NCBI RefSeq assembly: GCF_001507645.1
Contig: NZ_CP013909.1
Location: forward strand, 3,720,001-3,784,000
DNA from: Hymenobacter sedentarius
Lineage (GTDB): Bacteria; Bacteroidota; Bacteroidia; Cytophagales; Hymenobacteraceae
Direction: 5' to 3'
DNA length: 64,000 nt
Shown here piece by piece: positions 50,165 through 59,163 of this stretch; the first letter of the stretch is position 1; each line of letters opens with the position of its first letter. The notes under the pieces were generated by a model. That model made no database searches. It had not been told where the DNA came from and was given only the letters and a program-made list of their open reading frames with translations. Made by a program: the position numbers and the translations under genes.

Positions 50165-53100
50165 TCAGGTTTCAGCTGGCATAATGGTTTGCATCTTTTC
50201 GTTTTGCCGACGCAGGCGCTGGCACAGCACCCGCATCACATTGCGCACTACTTCGGGGCATTCTTCCATCACGTCGTAGAAGTCTTCCTGGTCGATGCGG
50301 AAGGCCACCACCTTGCACATGGCCTGGGCAGTGGCCGAGCGGGCTTCGGCGTCGAGCAGGGCCAGCTCGCCAAAGAATTCGCCTTTGCGGAAGGTGGTCA
50401 GGTGGTGGGAACCATCAAAAATCCCCACCTCGCCTTCGCTGATGATGAACAGCGAGGTGCCGAGATGCCCTTTCGCAAAAATCTGCTGCTCGGGCTGGAA
50501 AGCAACTTCTTTCATTATCGGCATGATGGTACTGAGTATGTTTTCGGGGGTTTCGGCAAACAGCGTGGTGCCTTTGAGCATCAGCACACGCTCACGCGCC
50601 GAAACGCTGGATGTGGGGCCTTGAGGTGACATGAGCAGGGAGGCAACAGATGGGAACAGGCTGATTAATTGGTCGTAGGCGGCGGGCCGCTGAATGGGCA
50701 GCTGCCGCAGCACCGCAATGGCATTTTCCTGAATCAGCAAATTGGTGCTTTCCAGGTGCGGGTAGAGGTAGGCCACGGTATCGGGCTGCGGGTGCCACTG
50801 TTGCAGCGCCAGGCTAATAGTCCAGATGGAGAAAGCAGCCGTGCCCCCGCGCACGATGACGGTCTGGATGCTTTCCGACGCTTTGGTGGGGCCCAGCAAA
50901 TCATCAAACTTCCGCACCTTGTCGCGCAGCCGGCCCACGTCGAGCATGGCCTGCAGCCCGTGGTACAGCGGCCGCGGAATCAGGTTATCGAGCATTTCGA
51001 GGGCGTTGGCCTGCCGCTCGCCGGCGGTGTGGGCCACGCCGCGCTGGGCGTCCAGGATGGGCTGCCGCTCATACACCTGCCCCAGCAGCCCAAAAATGCG
51101 CTGCTGGCCTTTGCGCAGCTCGTAGCGGAGGGCCGCCCGGAGCTCGGCGTTGGCGGCCACCATGCCGTGCAGCAGCTGCTGAGCCAGCCGCATCTCCTCC
51201 TCCACCAAGCGCTGAAACAGAGGCGTATCGGCCGCTTCCGTGGCAAAGGAGCTCAGGGCGCGCAGCGCGGCGGCGCGGCCCACGAGGTTGGGGCCCTGGG
51301 CCAGCTCCACCAGCAGCTGGCGGGCCGCGGGCGTGGCCAGGTGCGCGCATACCTGGGCCAGGCTTTGGAAGCCGCGGGAGTCCGTTTCGCGGGCCAGCGC
51401 CTGCTTCAGCAGCGGCAGACTGGCCGCGCCAATCTTCACCAGCCCGGTGGTGGCATGTTTCTGCACGGCCTTGATGCGCAGCAAGGCAATGAGCTGCTTC
51501 ATCAGGGCCTGGTTGGAAGTTTCGGCCGCGGCCTGCACCGCCGCCGACACCACCGTCGGGTCGGGGTTGCAGAGGCTGCTGGAAACCAACTCCACCTGCT
51601 GCTCCGGCGTGAGCAGGTCGACCAGGGCCAGGGCGGCGAGGCGGGAGCTGGTTTCGTCGGAAGCCACGATGGCGGCGAGGCTGGCCCGGGCCGGGGCATC
51701 GGCGGGCGCGGTTTCGAGCCGGCCCCGAATGGCGCCTTTGCGCACGGCCAAGTCGGGGTGCTCCAGCAAATCGGTGGCTTCGGGGTGGTGGCTGGCCAGC
51801 GAGCTGGCCGTTTCGCGCAGGGCCGGGTCGGGGTCGGCCAGGGCCAGGCGGCGCAGCAGGGCCACATCGGCCGACTGGCCCACCACGCTCAGCACCCGGT
51901 GCCGCACCCGGCTGTCCGCGTGCTTGAGCAGGTGTTCGGCGTGTTTCACCACCGCGGCCGCCTCGGCTTTGTGCAGGTAATCAATGGCCCGGATGGCATC
52001 CGTGGGGCTAATGCGCGAGCCGTTGTACTCCGTTTCCGGCTGGAAGTGCAGGGCCGAGTCCGAGGCTGCATCTGTGGTAAAGCGCAGGCCCAGCGTGCGC
52101 TTTAGCTCGTCGATATACGTCCAGTAGGTGCGCTGCAGCAGGAAGACGGACCCGAGCAGCAGCAGCCCCATCCACACAAACGGCACCCACAAGTTGAGCT
52201 CCGGGAGCTGCGGCAACCCCAGCAGCAGCAGGCCGCCCAGCCCCAGGCCCAGTGGCTCGTAAAACCCTTTCACGAGGGAGTGGCCTTCCAGCCGCTCGGG
52301 CGCCGCCAGGGGCTGCAGCAGCACCAGAAACACCGGCTCAAACACGGCCCGCCGCAGCACTTCCAGCACCAGGTAGAGGCCGCCGAAATAGGCCATCAGG
52401 GTGGCGGGGCCCAGGTGGGCCGATTGCAGCACCCCAAACAGCAGCACCCCGGCAAAGGCCAGCAGCGGCAGCAGCGCCAAGGTCCAGCGCACGCCCAGCC
52501 GGTCGAGGCTGTGGCGCGAAAAGCCCAGCTTAAACAGCATGGCCAGCATGTAAGTGAGGGCCAGCACGCCGCCCACGTACTGCAGTATGGTGGTCTGGTC
52601 CTGCAGCTTGTACTTCACGTTCACGAAGAACAGGTACTCCACCCCCGCGGCCACGGCCGCAATGGCCGTGAGGCTCAGGCCCATGGCCCGCACCAGCGGG
52701 CTGGCCCCGAAAAACCGCCGGAACAGCAGGGTCAGCTCCCGGCCCGATTCGCGCACCGGCCCCGGCCGGGCCACCACCGCCTGGGCCCGGAACGTGGCCC
52801 GCTGAATGAACAGCGCCAGCAAGTAGAAGGCCGACGCCGTGAGCAGCAGCGCGTAGAGCGCGTTGTGGGCGTGCACGAAGATGGTGAGCACCGCGCCGAG
52901 GGCCTTGGCCGGCATGTCGCCGGAGCTAATCACGCTGAACAGCCGCCGCCCCTGCCGCACGTTGAACACCACCGCCGACATGCCCCAGAACTCCAGGTTG
53001 GTGAGCAGGTAAATGAGGCGGTAGCCCGTCATGATGGCCACGGCCGCTACCACCGAAGGCCCGCGCAGCAGCACCAGCCCGAGCACCAGCGTGAGCACCA

Positions 53101-53371
53101 CCGTCACCAGGAGCGTGCGCACGGCCAGCGAGCTGAGCTGCAGCTTGCGCTCGTAGTAAGCGTATAGCCGGCCCACCACCATCATGGCCACGGCGCCGGC
53201 GCAGTAGGCCAGCGGCAAGTTGCGCTCCGGGTGCTCGGCCAGCAGCAGCACGTTGGCCGCCACGTACACCAAGATGGTGCCGAGGCCGAGCAGAAAATTG
53301 TGCACAAAAAACAGCCAGACCGTCTTGGTCTCGCTTGGCCGAACTCCCAGAAAACGGTACCACTTTTCCAT
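50165..53371 (-). CDS. MFS-like transporter-HEAT-repeat-cNMP-binding giant protein
   Basis: A 1,068-residue protein. Residues 1-430 are about 11-12 transmembrane helices resembling the MFS/ATP-ADP-translocase-like (Npt1) fold. Residues about 470-860 are HEAT-like alpha repeats (LLKHADSRVRHRVLSVVGQS and similar 30-residue units). Residues about 930-1060 are a cyclic-nucleotide-binding domain (FIISEGEVGIFDG, FFGELALLDAEARSATAQA) with the phosphate-binding GEL and Arg. It could be a transporter or membrane scaffold gated by cAMP or cGMP. The ferredoxin-cyclase gene lies 380 bases downstream, so the pair may form one redox-to-cNMP-to-membrane signalling unit. Confidence 0.82.
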   Translation of the reverse strand: MEKWYRFLGVRPSETKTVWLFFVHNFLLGLGTILVYVAANVLLLAEHPERNLPLAYCAGAVAMMVVGRLYAYYERKLQLSSLAVRTLLVTVVLTLVLGLVLLRGPSVVAAVAIMTGYRLIYLLTNLEFWGMSAVVFNVRQGRRLFSVISSGDMPAKALGAVLTIFVHAHNALYALLLTASAFYLLALFIQRATFRAQAVVARPGPVRESGRELTLLFRRFFGASPLVRAMGLSLTAIAAVAAGVEYLFFVNVKYKLQDQTTILQYVGGVLALTYMLAMLFKLGFSRHSLDRLGVRWTLALLPLLAFAGVLLFGVLQSAHLGPATLMAYFGGLYLVLEVLRRAVFEPVFLVLLQPLAAPERLEGHSLVKGFYEPLGLGLGGLLLLGLPQLPELNLWVPFVWMGLLLLGSVFLLQRTYWTYIDELKRTLGLRFTTDAASDSALHFQPETEYNGSRISPTDAIRAIDYLHKAEAAAVVKHAEHLLKHADSRVRHRVLSVVGQSADVALLRRLALADPDPALRETASSLASHHPEATDLLEHPDLAVRKGAIRGRLETAPADAPARASLAAIVASDETSSRLAALALVDLLTPEQQVELVSSSLCNPDPTVVSAAVQAAAETSNQALMKQLIALLRIKAVQKHATTGLVKIGAASLPLLKQALARETDSRGFQSLAQVCAHLATPAARQLLVELAQGPNLVGRAAALRALSSFATEAADTPLFQRLVEEEMRLAQQLLHGMVAANAELRAALRYELRKGQQRIFGLLGQVYERQPILDAQRGVAHTAGERQANALEMLDNLIPRPLYHGLQAMLDVGRLRDKVRKFDDLLGPTKASESIQTVIVRGGTAAFSIWTISLALQQWHPQPDTVAYLYPHLESTNLLIQENAIAVLRQLPIQRPAAYDQLISLFPSVASLLMSPQGPTSSVSARERVLMLKGTTLFAETPENILSTIMPIMKEVAFQPEQQIFAKGHLGTSLFIISEGEVGIFDGSHHLTTFRKGEFFGELALLDAEARSATAQAMCKVVAFRIDQEDFYDVMEECPEVVRNVMRVLCQRLRRQNEKMQTIMPAET

Positions 53372-53451
53372 GATATTTTTCTGATTTAAGCAAGGCTCCG
53401 GCAGTGTTGCTTCAGCAGCAAAGACGCTGCTTTCGGGCCGGGGCTGCGGCG

Positions 53452-54441
53452 CTAGCGCAAAGGGTGCTTCTTGATGAGCCCTCCCTTCATGTCGCTCACG
53501 CTTTGCATGACGATGAAGGCATGCGAGTCAATTTTATAGATTTCGTCCACCAGGCTAACCACTTCCAGGCGCGTGACCACCGTGAAAATCGCCTCCACCT
53601 TGAGGTGCTGGTGCCCGTGGGTGCCGTAGCCCTGGGTGCATTCGTACACCGTGGCCCCGCGGCGGAGCTTGTCGGTTATCATCCGCCGGATTTCGTTGCT
53701 GTGAAACGAGATGATGGTCAGGCCGGTGTATTCTTCGATGCCCACGAGTACAAAATCCACCGTGCGAGCTGCCGATAGATACGCCAGGATGGAATACAGG
53801 GCCGTTTCTATCGACAGCAGCCAGGCCGCCACCCCGAAGATGACAATGTTGATTACCAGCACAATATCACCAATGGAGATGGGCAGCTTGCGGCTGAGGT
53901 AGAGGGCCAGGATTTCGGTGCCGTCGAGCACGCCGCCGCCGCGCATGGCCAGCCCAATGCCCGCTCCCAGAAAGAAGCCGCCGAACACCGCAATCAGGAG
54001 CTTGTCTTGGGTGAGGGCCGGAAAGGAAACCACCAGCAAGGTCCCGGCCAGCGCCAGAATGGTAAGCAAGGTCTTGATGGCGAACTTCTTGCCAAGGTGG
54101 TAATAGCCCAGCCCAATAAACGGAATGTTGATTAAGACAATCAGCAGCGACAAGGGCACGCCGGTGAGCTGGCTCACCAGCAGCGAAACGCCCGTTACGC
54201 CGCCGTCGATAAAGCCGTTGGGCAGCAGAAACCCTTTCAGGCCCAGCGCTGCCGAAAACATCCCCGCCGCCAGGAAAAACCCCTGCACCAGCCACTGCCC
54301 CACGGCCTGCAGCGAAATGCTAGGCAGCGGGCCCGTGGCGGTGGCGGGCTCTGCCACTACTCCCCCGCTGGCCGCCGGCGCGGCCTTCCGGGCCAGCTTT
54401 CGGGTGCGAAAGCGCGGGGGAAGAAATTGTTCGAGTAACAT
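53452..54441 (-). CDS. YitT family membrane protein (DUF2179)
   Basis: About 329 residues from MLLEQFLPPRF at 54441. An N-terminal Ala/Thr-rich cytoplasmic segment precedes five transmembrane helices with the YitT pattern GFIDGGVTGVSLL and GGGVLDGTEILALYLSRK. The C-terminal 90 residues are the DUF2179 ligand-binding-like domain (FVLVGIEEYTGLTIISF and VVTRLEVVSLVDEIY). YitT proteins are widespread transport-like membrane proteins without an agreed substrate. Separate gene, 80 bases from the giant transporter start. Confidence 0.88.
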   Translation of the reverse strand: MLLEQFLPPRFRTRKLARKAAPAASGGVVAEPATATGPLPSISLQAVGQWLVQGFFLAAGMFSAALGLKGFLLPNGFIDGGVTGVSLLVSQLTGVPLSLLIVLINIPFIGLGYYHLGKKFAIKTLLTILALAGTLLVVSFPALTQDKLLIAVFGGFFLGAGIGLAMRGGGVLDGTEILALYLSRKLPISIGDIVLVINIVIFGVAAWLLSIETALYSILAYLSAARTVDFVLVGIEEYTGLTIISFHSNEIRRMITDKLRRGATVYECTQGYGTHGHQHLKVEAIFTVVTRLEVVSLVDEIYKIDSHAFIVMQSVSDMKGGLIKKHPLR

Positions 54442-54767
54442 CACACCCAGCAAAAGCCTGGTAATTACAACGAAAAGCTGCCTGAGCTACCAGCGTACCG
54501 CGGCCATTGGCGCCGGATAAACCATAGAAGCACAGCCTATTGCCAGTAACTTTTGCTGGCACCTTAGAGTTCAAAGCGCCAGCCAAGCCGTTGGCATTGG
54601 CTTGTGGCGGGCGCCTGTTCTGCTTCCTCCTATCGAGGAAGGCAGGGGATGAGCTTGGTCCGGGCCTCCCGCCCAGCCCACCAAGGGCCCGCCCAGGCCA
54701 GTGGTAATTTATGGGGCAGGAAACCTCCTAAAGATATAAAATTAATTTAAAAAAAAGGCAGAATAGT
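54442..54767. other. Intergenic stretch with a hairpin
   Basis: About 325 bases with no coding frame of note. A hairpin CTGCTTCCTC ... GAGGAAGGCAG at about 54620 may end the leftward histidine kinase transcript. Confidence 0.4.
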
Positions 54768-56951
54768 TCAGATTTGTTGCGCCATTTCGTTTACGCTTAC
54801 GGGCAGCGAAATCCGGAATTGTGAGTATTTCCCTTCCTCGCTTTCCACCTCCATGGAGCCGCCGTGCTCTTTGGTCACGATGTCGTAGCTGAGCGACAGG
54901 CCCAGGCCCGTGCCCTCGCCGGGGGGCTTGGTGGTGAAGAAGGGCTGGAACACCTTGGCCTGCACGCCCGCCGGAATGCCGTTGCCATTGTCGCGCACCA
55001 GAATCTGGACGGTACTGGCGGTGCGCCGGGTTTGCACGCACACTTCGGGGCGGTAAGTTTCGCCGAGCTGCCGGCTTTTTTCGGCCACGGCATAGAAGGC
55101 GTTGGTGAGCAGGTTGAGCAGCACCCGGCTCAGGTCCTGGGGCACCACCCGCAACGGCAGCATGCCCGGGTCGAGGTCGGAGATAAGCACGGCGGTAAAG
55201 TTCTTTTCCTTGGCCCGCCAGCCGTGGTAAGCCAGCCGCAAGCTGTCCTCGACCAGCGCGTTCAGGTCCGTGACCTGGGGCTCGCCGTTGCTCGAGCTGG
55301 AGTGCTCCAGCATGCGCTTCACAATGAGGTCGGCGCGGTGGCCGTGCTCATGAATCTTGCTTTGATTCTGGGTCAGTTCCTGCAGCAGCTGGTCGATGGT
55401 GTGCTTGCCGCCCACCGTGAGGGGCTCCTTGGCCAGCTCCATTTCCAGCTCGGCCGCCAGCTCCACGCTCAGGTCCGAGAAGTTGGTGACGAAGTTGAGC
55501 GGGTTTTGAATTTCGTGGGCCACGCCGGCCGTCAGCTCGCCCAGCGAGGCCATCTTCTCGCGCTGCACCAGCTGGGCCTGGGTGGTTTTCAGCTCGGTGA
55601 GGGTGCGGTCCAGGGTGTCGCGGTGGGCGGCTATTTCCACGTTCTTTTCCCGCAGGCGGCGGTTGGTGCGCAGCTTCAGGAAGATGTTGCGCAGCAGCAG
55701 CGCTGCCAGCAGCACCACGCCCAGCAGCCCGGCCAGCAGGCCGTAGAGCTGCATGCGCTGCCGGGCGGCCGTTTGGGCCTGCAGCTCCCGGGTTTTGGTG
55801 AGCAAGTTTATCTGGGCCTGCTTGCGGTCCAGCTCGTACTCGTAGCGCAGGGCGCTGGTACGGCGCTGGGTGTCTTCGCCCGATAGCGAATCGTTGTAGG
55901 CCATGTGTAGGTTACGGTAGCGGTAAGCCTGCTCAAAGTTGCGGCGTAAGGCATAGGCGCGGGCCAGAATGTCGGCCGCTTTGCGAATGTTGTCCTTGCT
56001 GCGGGCTTGCTTGCTGAGCGTCAGGCTCTGGTGCGCCAGGGCCAGGGCGCTGTCGGGCTGCTGGGCCAGCAGGTAGGCCTGGGCCAGCATCAGCTGCACC
56101 AGGGGCAGGTTGTAGTCGTCGTGGGTGGCCTGCACCAGCTGCCGGGCCCGGAGCCCATGCGCCAGCGCCTCGGCCTGGTGGCCCAGCATGCCGTGCACTT
56201 GGGCCAGGCTGGTTTCGTTGCCTATCTCCCCCGACGTGTCGCCCAGCTCCCGGCTCAGGGCGAGGGCCCGCTGGTAGTACGCCAGGGCCTGGGGCCATTT
56301 GCGGAGCTGCTCGTACGAGTTGCCCAAGCCGTTGAGGGCCGTGAGCACCACTTGCTTGTCGCCGCTGCGCTCCCCCCTTTTCAAGACCACCCGCAGCACC
56401 GCCAGCGCTTCGGCATAATTGCCCATGGAGTAGTAGATGTCGCCCAAATTGGCTTCGAGGCGCGTCACCGTCTGGGCATCGCCGGCTTTTTCGGCTAGCG
56501 GCAGGCCTTTGAGGGCAGCGGCCAGGGCCGGCGCCGGGTTGCCCTGCAGCATGTGAATCAGGCTCAGCTGCAGCCACGCTTTTCCCTGCCCGCGGGAGTC
56601 GGCACGGCTCTGAAAGAGGCGCTGGGCCTGCAGGGCATACGTGCGGGCCGGCTCGAACTGGCTTTGGCGGCGCAGCCCGATGCTGATGGCCAGTCGCGCT
56701 TCGCCCTCGCCCCGGGCGTCGTGCTGCTGCCGGGCCAGGGCAAGCGCCTGGTAGCTCAACTTCGTGGCCTGGGCGGCGTCCGTGGCCCGCAGCTCCTGAG
56801 CCCGGGCCAAGAGCCGGCGCACGCCCGCCGTATCCGGCCCTGGCCGTTGCGGCTGGGGCGGGCTCGCGCGCCGAGCCGCTTGCGCGAAAGCGGGTGCTGG
56901 CAGCGGCAGCTGAGCCAGCCCAAGGAGAAAGAGAACAAGGTATGCTTTCAT
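54768..56951 (-). CDS. TPR-domain sensor histidine kinase
   Basis: A 727-residue hybrid. A signal peptide (LVLFLLGLAQLPLPAPAFA) places the first half in the periplasm. Residues about 45-360 are tandem tetratricopeptide repeats (for example LNGLGNSYEQLRKWPQALAY). A transmembrane helix (LYGLLAGLLGVVLLAALLL, about 400-420) and coiled coil follow. The kinase core has the H box GVAHEIQNPLNFVTNFSD, N box LLNLLTNAFYAVAE, G1 VRDNGNGIPAG and G2 GEGTGLGLSLSYDI. Such TPR kinases are typical of Bacteroidota and sense extracellular or periplasmic signals by unknown means. No response regulator lies next to it. Confidence 0.92.
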   Translation of the reverse strand: MKAYLVLFLLGLAQLPLPAPAFAQAARRASPPQPQRPGPDTAGVRRLLARAQELRATDAAQATKLSYQALALARQQHDARGEGEARLAISIGLRRQSQFEPARTYALQAQRLFQSRADSRGQGKAWLQLSLIHMLQGNPAPALAAALKGLPLAEKAGDAQTVTRLEANLGDIYYSMGNYAEALAVLRVVLKRGERSGDKQVVLTALNGLGNSYEQLRKWPQALAYYQRALALSRELGDTSGEIGNETSLAQVHGMLGHQAEALAHGLRARQLVQATHDDYNLPLVQLMLAQAYLLAQQPDSALALAHQSLTLSKQARSKDNIRKAADILARAYALRRNFEQAYRYRNLHMAYNDSLSGEDTQRRTSALRYEYELDRKQAQINLLTKTRELQAQTAARQRMQLYGLLAGLLGVVLLAALLLRNIFLKLRTNRRLREKNVEIAAHRDTLDRTLTELKTTQAQLVQREKMASLGELTAGVAHEIQNPLNFVTNFSDLSVELAAELEMELAKEPLTVGGKHTIDQLLQELTQNQSKIHEHGHRADLIVKRMLEHSSSSNGEPQVTDLNALVEDSLRLAYHGWRAKEKNFTAVLISDLDPGMLPLRVVPQDLSRVLLNLLTNAFYAVAEKSRQLGETYRPEVCVQTRRTASTVQILVRDNGNGIPAGVQAKVFQPFFTTKPPGEGTGLGLSLSYDIVTKEHGGSMEVESEEGKYSQFRISLPVSVNEMAQQI

Positions 56952-57124
56952 GCGCAGGCACTAAAAATCGAGACTACTCCAAGCCGACAAGCACCTGGCC
57001 TTTTTCATCTTGCGAAGGAAAAGTCCGGGATGCCTGCCACCCCTAAGCCACGGCTTCTTGGCTAAGCTGGCTTCTTTCATGCCCCAATTGCGCCGCAGCA
57101 TGGCTACCTTGTTAAGACTGCGAA

Positions 57125-57535
57125 TCAGTAATTTGGATTGTGAATCACCCCCAATGAATCTGATTCAGTCAGCATTTCTGTGCTGCCCCCTAAGCTTTTA
57201 GTGGCTTGTAAGTAGACGCTGAAGAAGGTGGTCTTACCTGGAGACACGTCCTTCCCTTTGCTGTAATACTCTGGCAAGCAGCGTTTTTCCTCCTTGATTT
57301 CTAGTTTAAGTCGCTCCGTTAACTCCGTGTAAAGGTCGTCGAAGTCCTTTTGCTCTTTGCAATGAACAAACGTGTGGCTGCCAGTGCCATCCCCAGCGTT
57401 TAATTGCAAGGCATTTCCGGGCAGCCCCCATTCTGCGCCCTTGGGTGTTTTGGCCCCTTCTTTCTTAAGCCCCTTGTCTATCAAGGCAATCAAGTCGGCT
57501 ACGATAGCTCCAGGAGCATGAAGTGTAGTATCCAT
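57125..57535 (-). CDS. Hypothetical small protein
   Basis: A 136-residue soluble protein with no signal peptide. LIALIDKGLKKEGAKTPKGAE and a central HTFVHCKEQKDFDDLYTELTE are its clearest features. No family recognised. It is a lone reverse-strand gene, slightly lower in GC than neighbours, between the histidine kinase and an orphan lipoprotein. Confidence 0.6.
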   Translation of the reverse strand: MDTTLHAPGAIVADLIALIDKGLKKEGAKTPKGAEWGLPGNALQLNAGDGTGSHTFVHCKEQKDFDDLYTELTERLKLEIKEEKRCLPEYYSKGKDVSPGKTTFFSVYLQATKSLGGSTEMLTESDSLGVIHNPNY

Positions 57536-57816
57536 TTTCGTAAGGGTAAAGGTTAGGAAGGTGTGAGAAGGCGTTTCAATGCTGCGCTTAAGTTACTGAA
57601 ATACTTTGAATTAATCATTATAGAATATTATTTAATCTGCCAATTGTTATGCTTTGCCCAAGCACAGCTCGTCTTTGCATCGGCTTCACCTTCACTATAT
57701 GAACTTATTGCCATATATTAGAAATATATAGCTAAGTTTGAGCGCTAACCCGGAAAGCTGAGCTTTTTTCCCAAGCTATTTCGTAGCAGCTTTACTCCTT
57801 GTTAACCACCACCTCT
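57536..57816. other. Intergenic stretch with no feature found
   Basis: About 280 bases of AT-rich DNA between divergently transcribed genes; it should contain both promoters. No clear -7 element could be assigned. Confidence 0.4.
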
Positions 57817-58281
57817 ATGCGTTACGCCTACCTTCTTCCGCTTGCCCTTGTGATGGGCTGCGCCGCTACTGAAAAACCAACTGCTGAAACGCCTGCCGTA
57901 ACCCGCGCCCTGAAAGTGGACCGCGCCTTCGACGTGCCTGCCCTGCTGGGCATGAACGCCAATCAGATTGCCCAACCGCTAACCGGCCAGTCCATTCGGC
58001 CCGACCACGACCGCACGCCCCGCGAGTCGGCCACGGGCGGCACGGAGGCCCTGTTTACCTACTGGCGCGACACCACGGCGCTGGAAGTCAGCTACAACCC
58101 GGAAACGCTGCACGTTAACAGCTACTTTATCAAGACCAGGTCCGGCCACGCATCGGACTACAATACGCTGCTGAAACTGGCCAACGTCAGCCGGTTCGAT
58201 AAGCGCCTGACCATCGAGCCCATCGCCTCGGTAGCCAACCCCAAGGTTTACACCGGCGTGAAATTGGTGCCGCTGCAGTAG
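57817..58281 (+). CDS. Small lipoprotein of unknown function
   Basis: About 154 residues from MRYAYLLPLALVMGCAATEK at 57817. The lipobox VMGC puts Cys at residue 15, so the mature protein is anchored in a membrane facing the periplasm. The remaining 140 residues are soluble, with ALFTYWRDTTALEVSYNPE and a C-terminal strand-rich segment. No family recognised. Followed by a TMEM175-type channel gene after 42 bases. Confidence 0.7.
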   Translation: MRYAYLLPLALVMGCAATEKPTAETPAVTRALKVDRAFDVPALLGMNANQIAQPLTGQSIRPDHDRTPRESATGGTEALFTYWRDTTALEVSYNPETLHVNSYFIKTRSGHASDYNTLLKLANVSRFDKRLTIEPIASVANPKVYTGVKLVPLQ

Positions 58282-58323
58282 CCCAGGGCCCCGTTGGCTG
58301 CGCTTCCTGAGTAAGTTGCGCCC

Positions 58324-58926
58324 ATGCACAAAGGACGACTCGAAGCTTTCAGCGATGGCGTGCTGGCCATCATCCTCACCATCATGGTGCTGGAAATCAA
58401 GGTGCCGCACGGGGGCGATTTTGCGGCCCTGAAACCGCTGCTGCCCACGGTGTTGAGCTATGTGCTGAGCTTCATCTACATCGGCATTTACTGGAACAAC
58501 CACCACATGATGCTGGCGGGCACCACCCGGATTTCGGGCGGCATCCTGTGGGCCAACCTGCACCTGCTGTTCTGGCTTTCGCTGGTGCCGTTCGTCACCG
58601 GCTGGATGGGCGAAAACCACTTTGCCCGGGCCACCCTGGTGATGTATGGCGTGGTGCTGCTCATGGCCGGGCTGGCTTACTTAATAATGCAGAACTGCAT
58701 CATTGCCATCGAAGGGCCCAATTCGGTGCTGGCTCACGCCATTGGGCGCGACCTGAAGGGCAAATCATCGGGCCCGCTCTACGCCGCGGGAATAGCTGCC
58801 AGCTTCTGGAACCCGTGGGTGGCGGGCGGCATCTACATCGGCGTAGCGTTGATGTGGCTGATTCCGGACCGGCGGATTGAGCGGACGCTGGCGGCGGGCA
58901 AAGCAGCGCAGAAACAAACCGATTAA
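58324..58926 (+). CDS. TMEM175-family potassium channel
   Basis: A 200-residue membrane protein starting MHKGRLEAFSDGVLAIILT, with the FSDGV motif in the first transmembrane helix, which lines the selectivity pore in TMEM175 channels. YWNNHHMMLAG and VFWLSLVPFVTGW follow, and six transmembrane segments are visible. Bacterial TMEM175 channels are potassium-selective, lacking the canonical TVGYG filter. Tetramer expected. Single gene downstream of a lipoprotein. Confidence 0.88.
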   Translation: MHKGRLEAFSDGVLAIILTIMVLEIKVPHGGDFAALKPLLPTVLSYVLSFIYIGIYWNNHHMMLAGTTRISGGILWANLHLLFWLSLVPFVTGWMGENHFARATLVMYGVVLLMAGLAYLIMQNCIIAIEGPNSVLAHAIGRDLKGKSSGPLYAAGIAASFWNPWVAGGIYIGVALMWLIPDRRIERTLAAGKAAQKQTD

Positions 58927-59163
58927 CAGCTACGTCGCGGTCCCATTCCATTCGGCTACAGCTTCTTCGGCCGCGCTGGTGCTGAATGACGCCTGGCCAT
59001 TTTCTGACTTACCAAGGCATGCTGTCGCATCAACAGGAGTAGTTCGTTAGCCACCAGGCAACCAGAATATTCACCTTACGGCCGCGCCTGCTGGGTGCAA
59101 GTAAGAATGTCGAGTACCTTGAGCCGGTAAACCCCGCCGCTTTGGTGGACAGCTCAACTTCTT

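Noticed and set aside
50669..52105. 478-residue forward frame opposite the giant transporter
   Set aside because: Gln/Gly/His-rich composition typical of an antisense frame, with no recognised motif.
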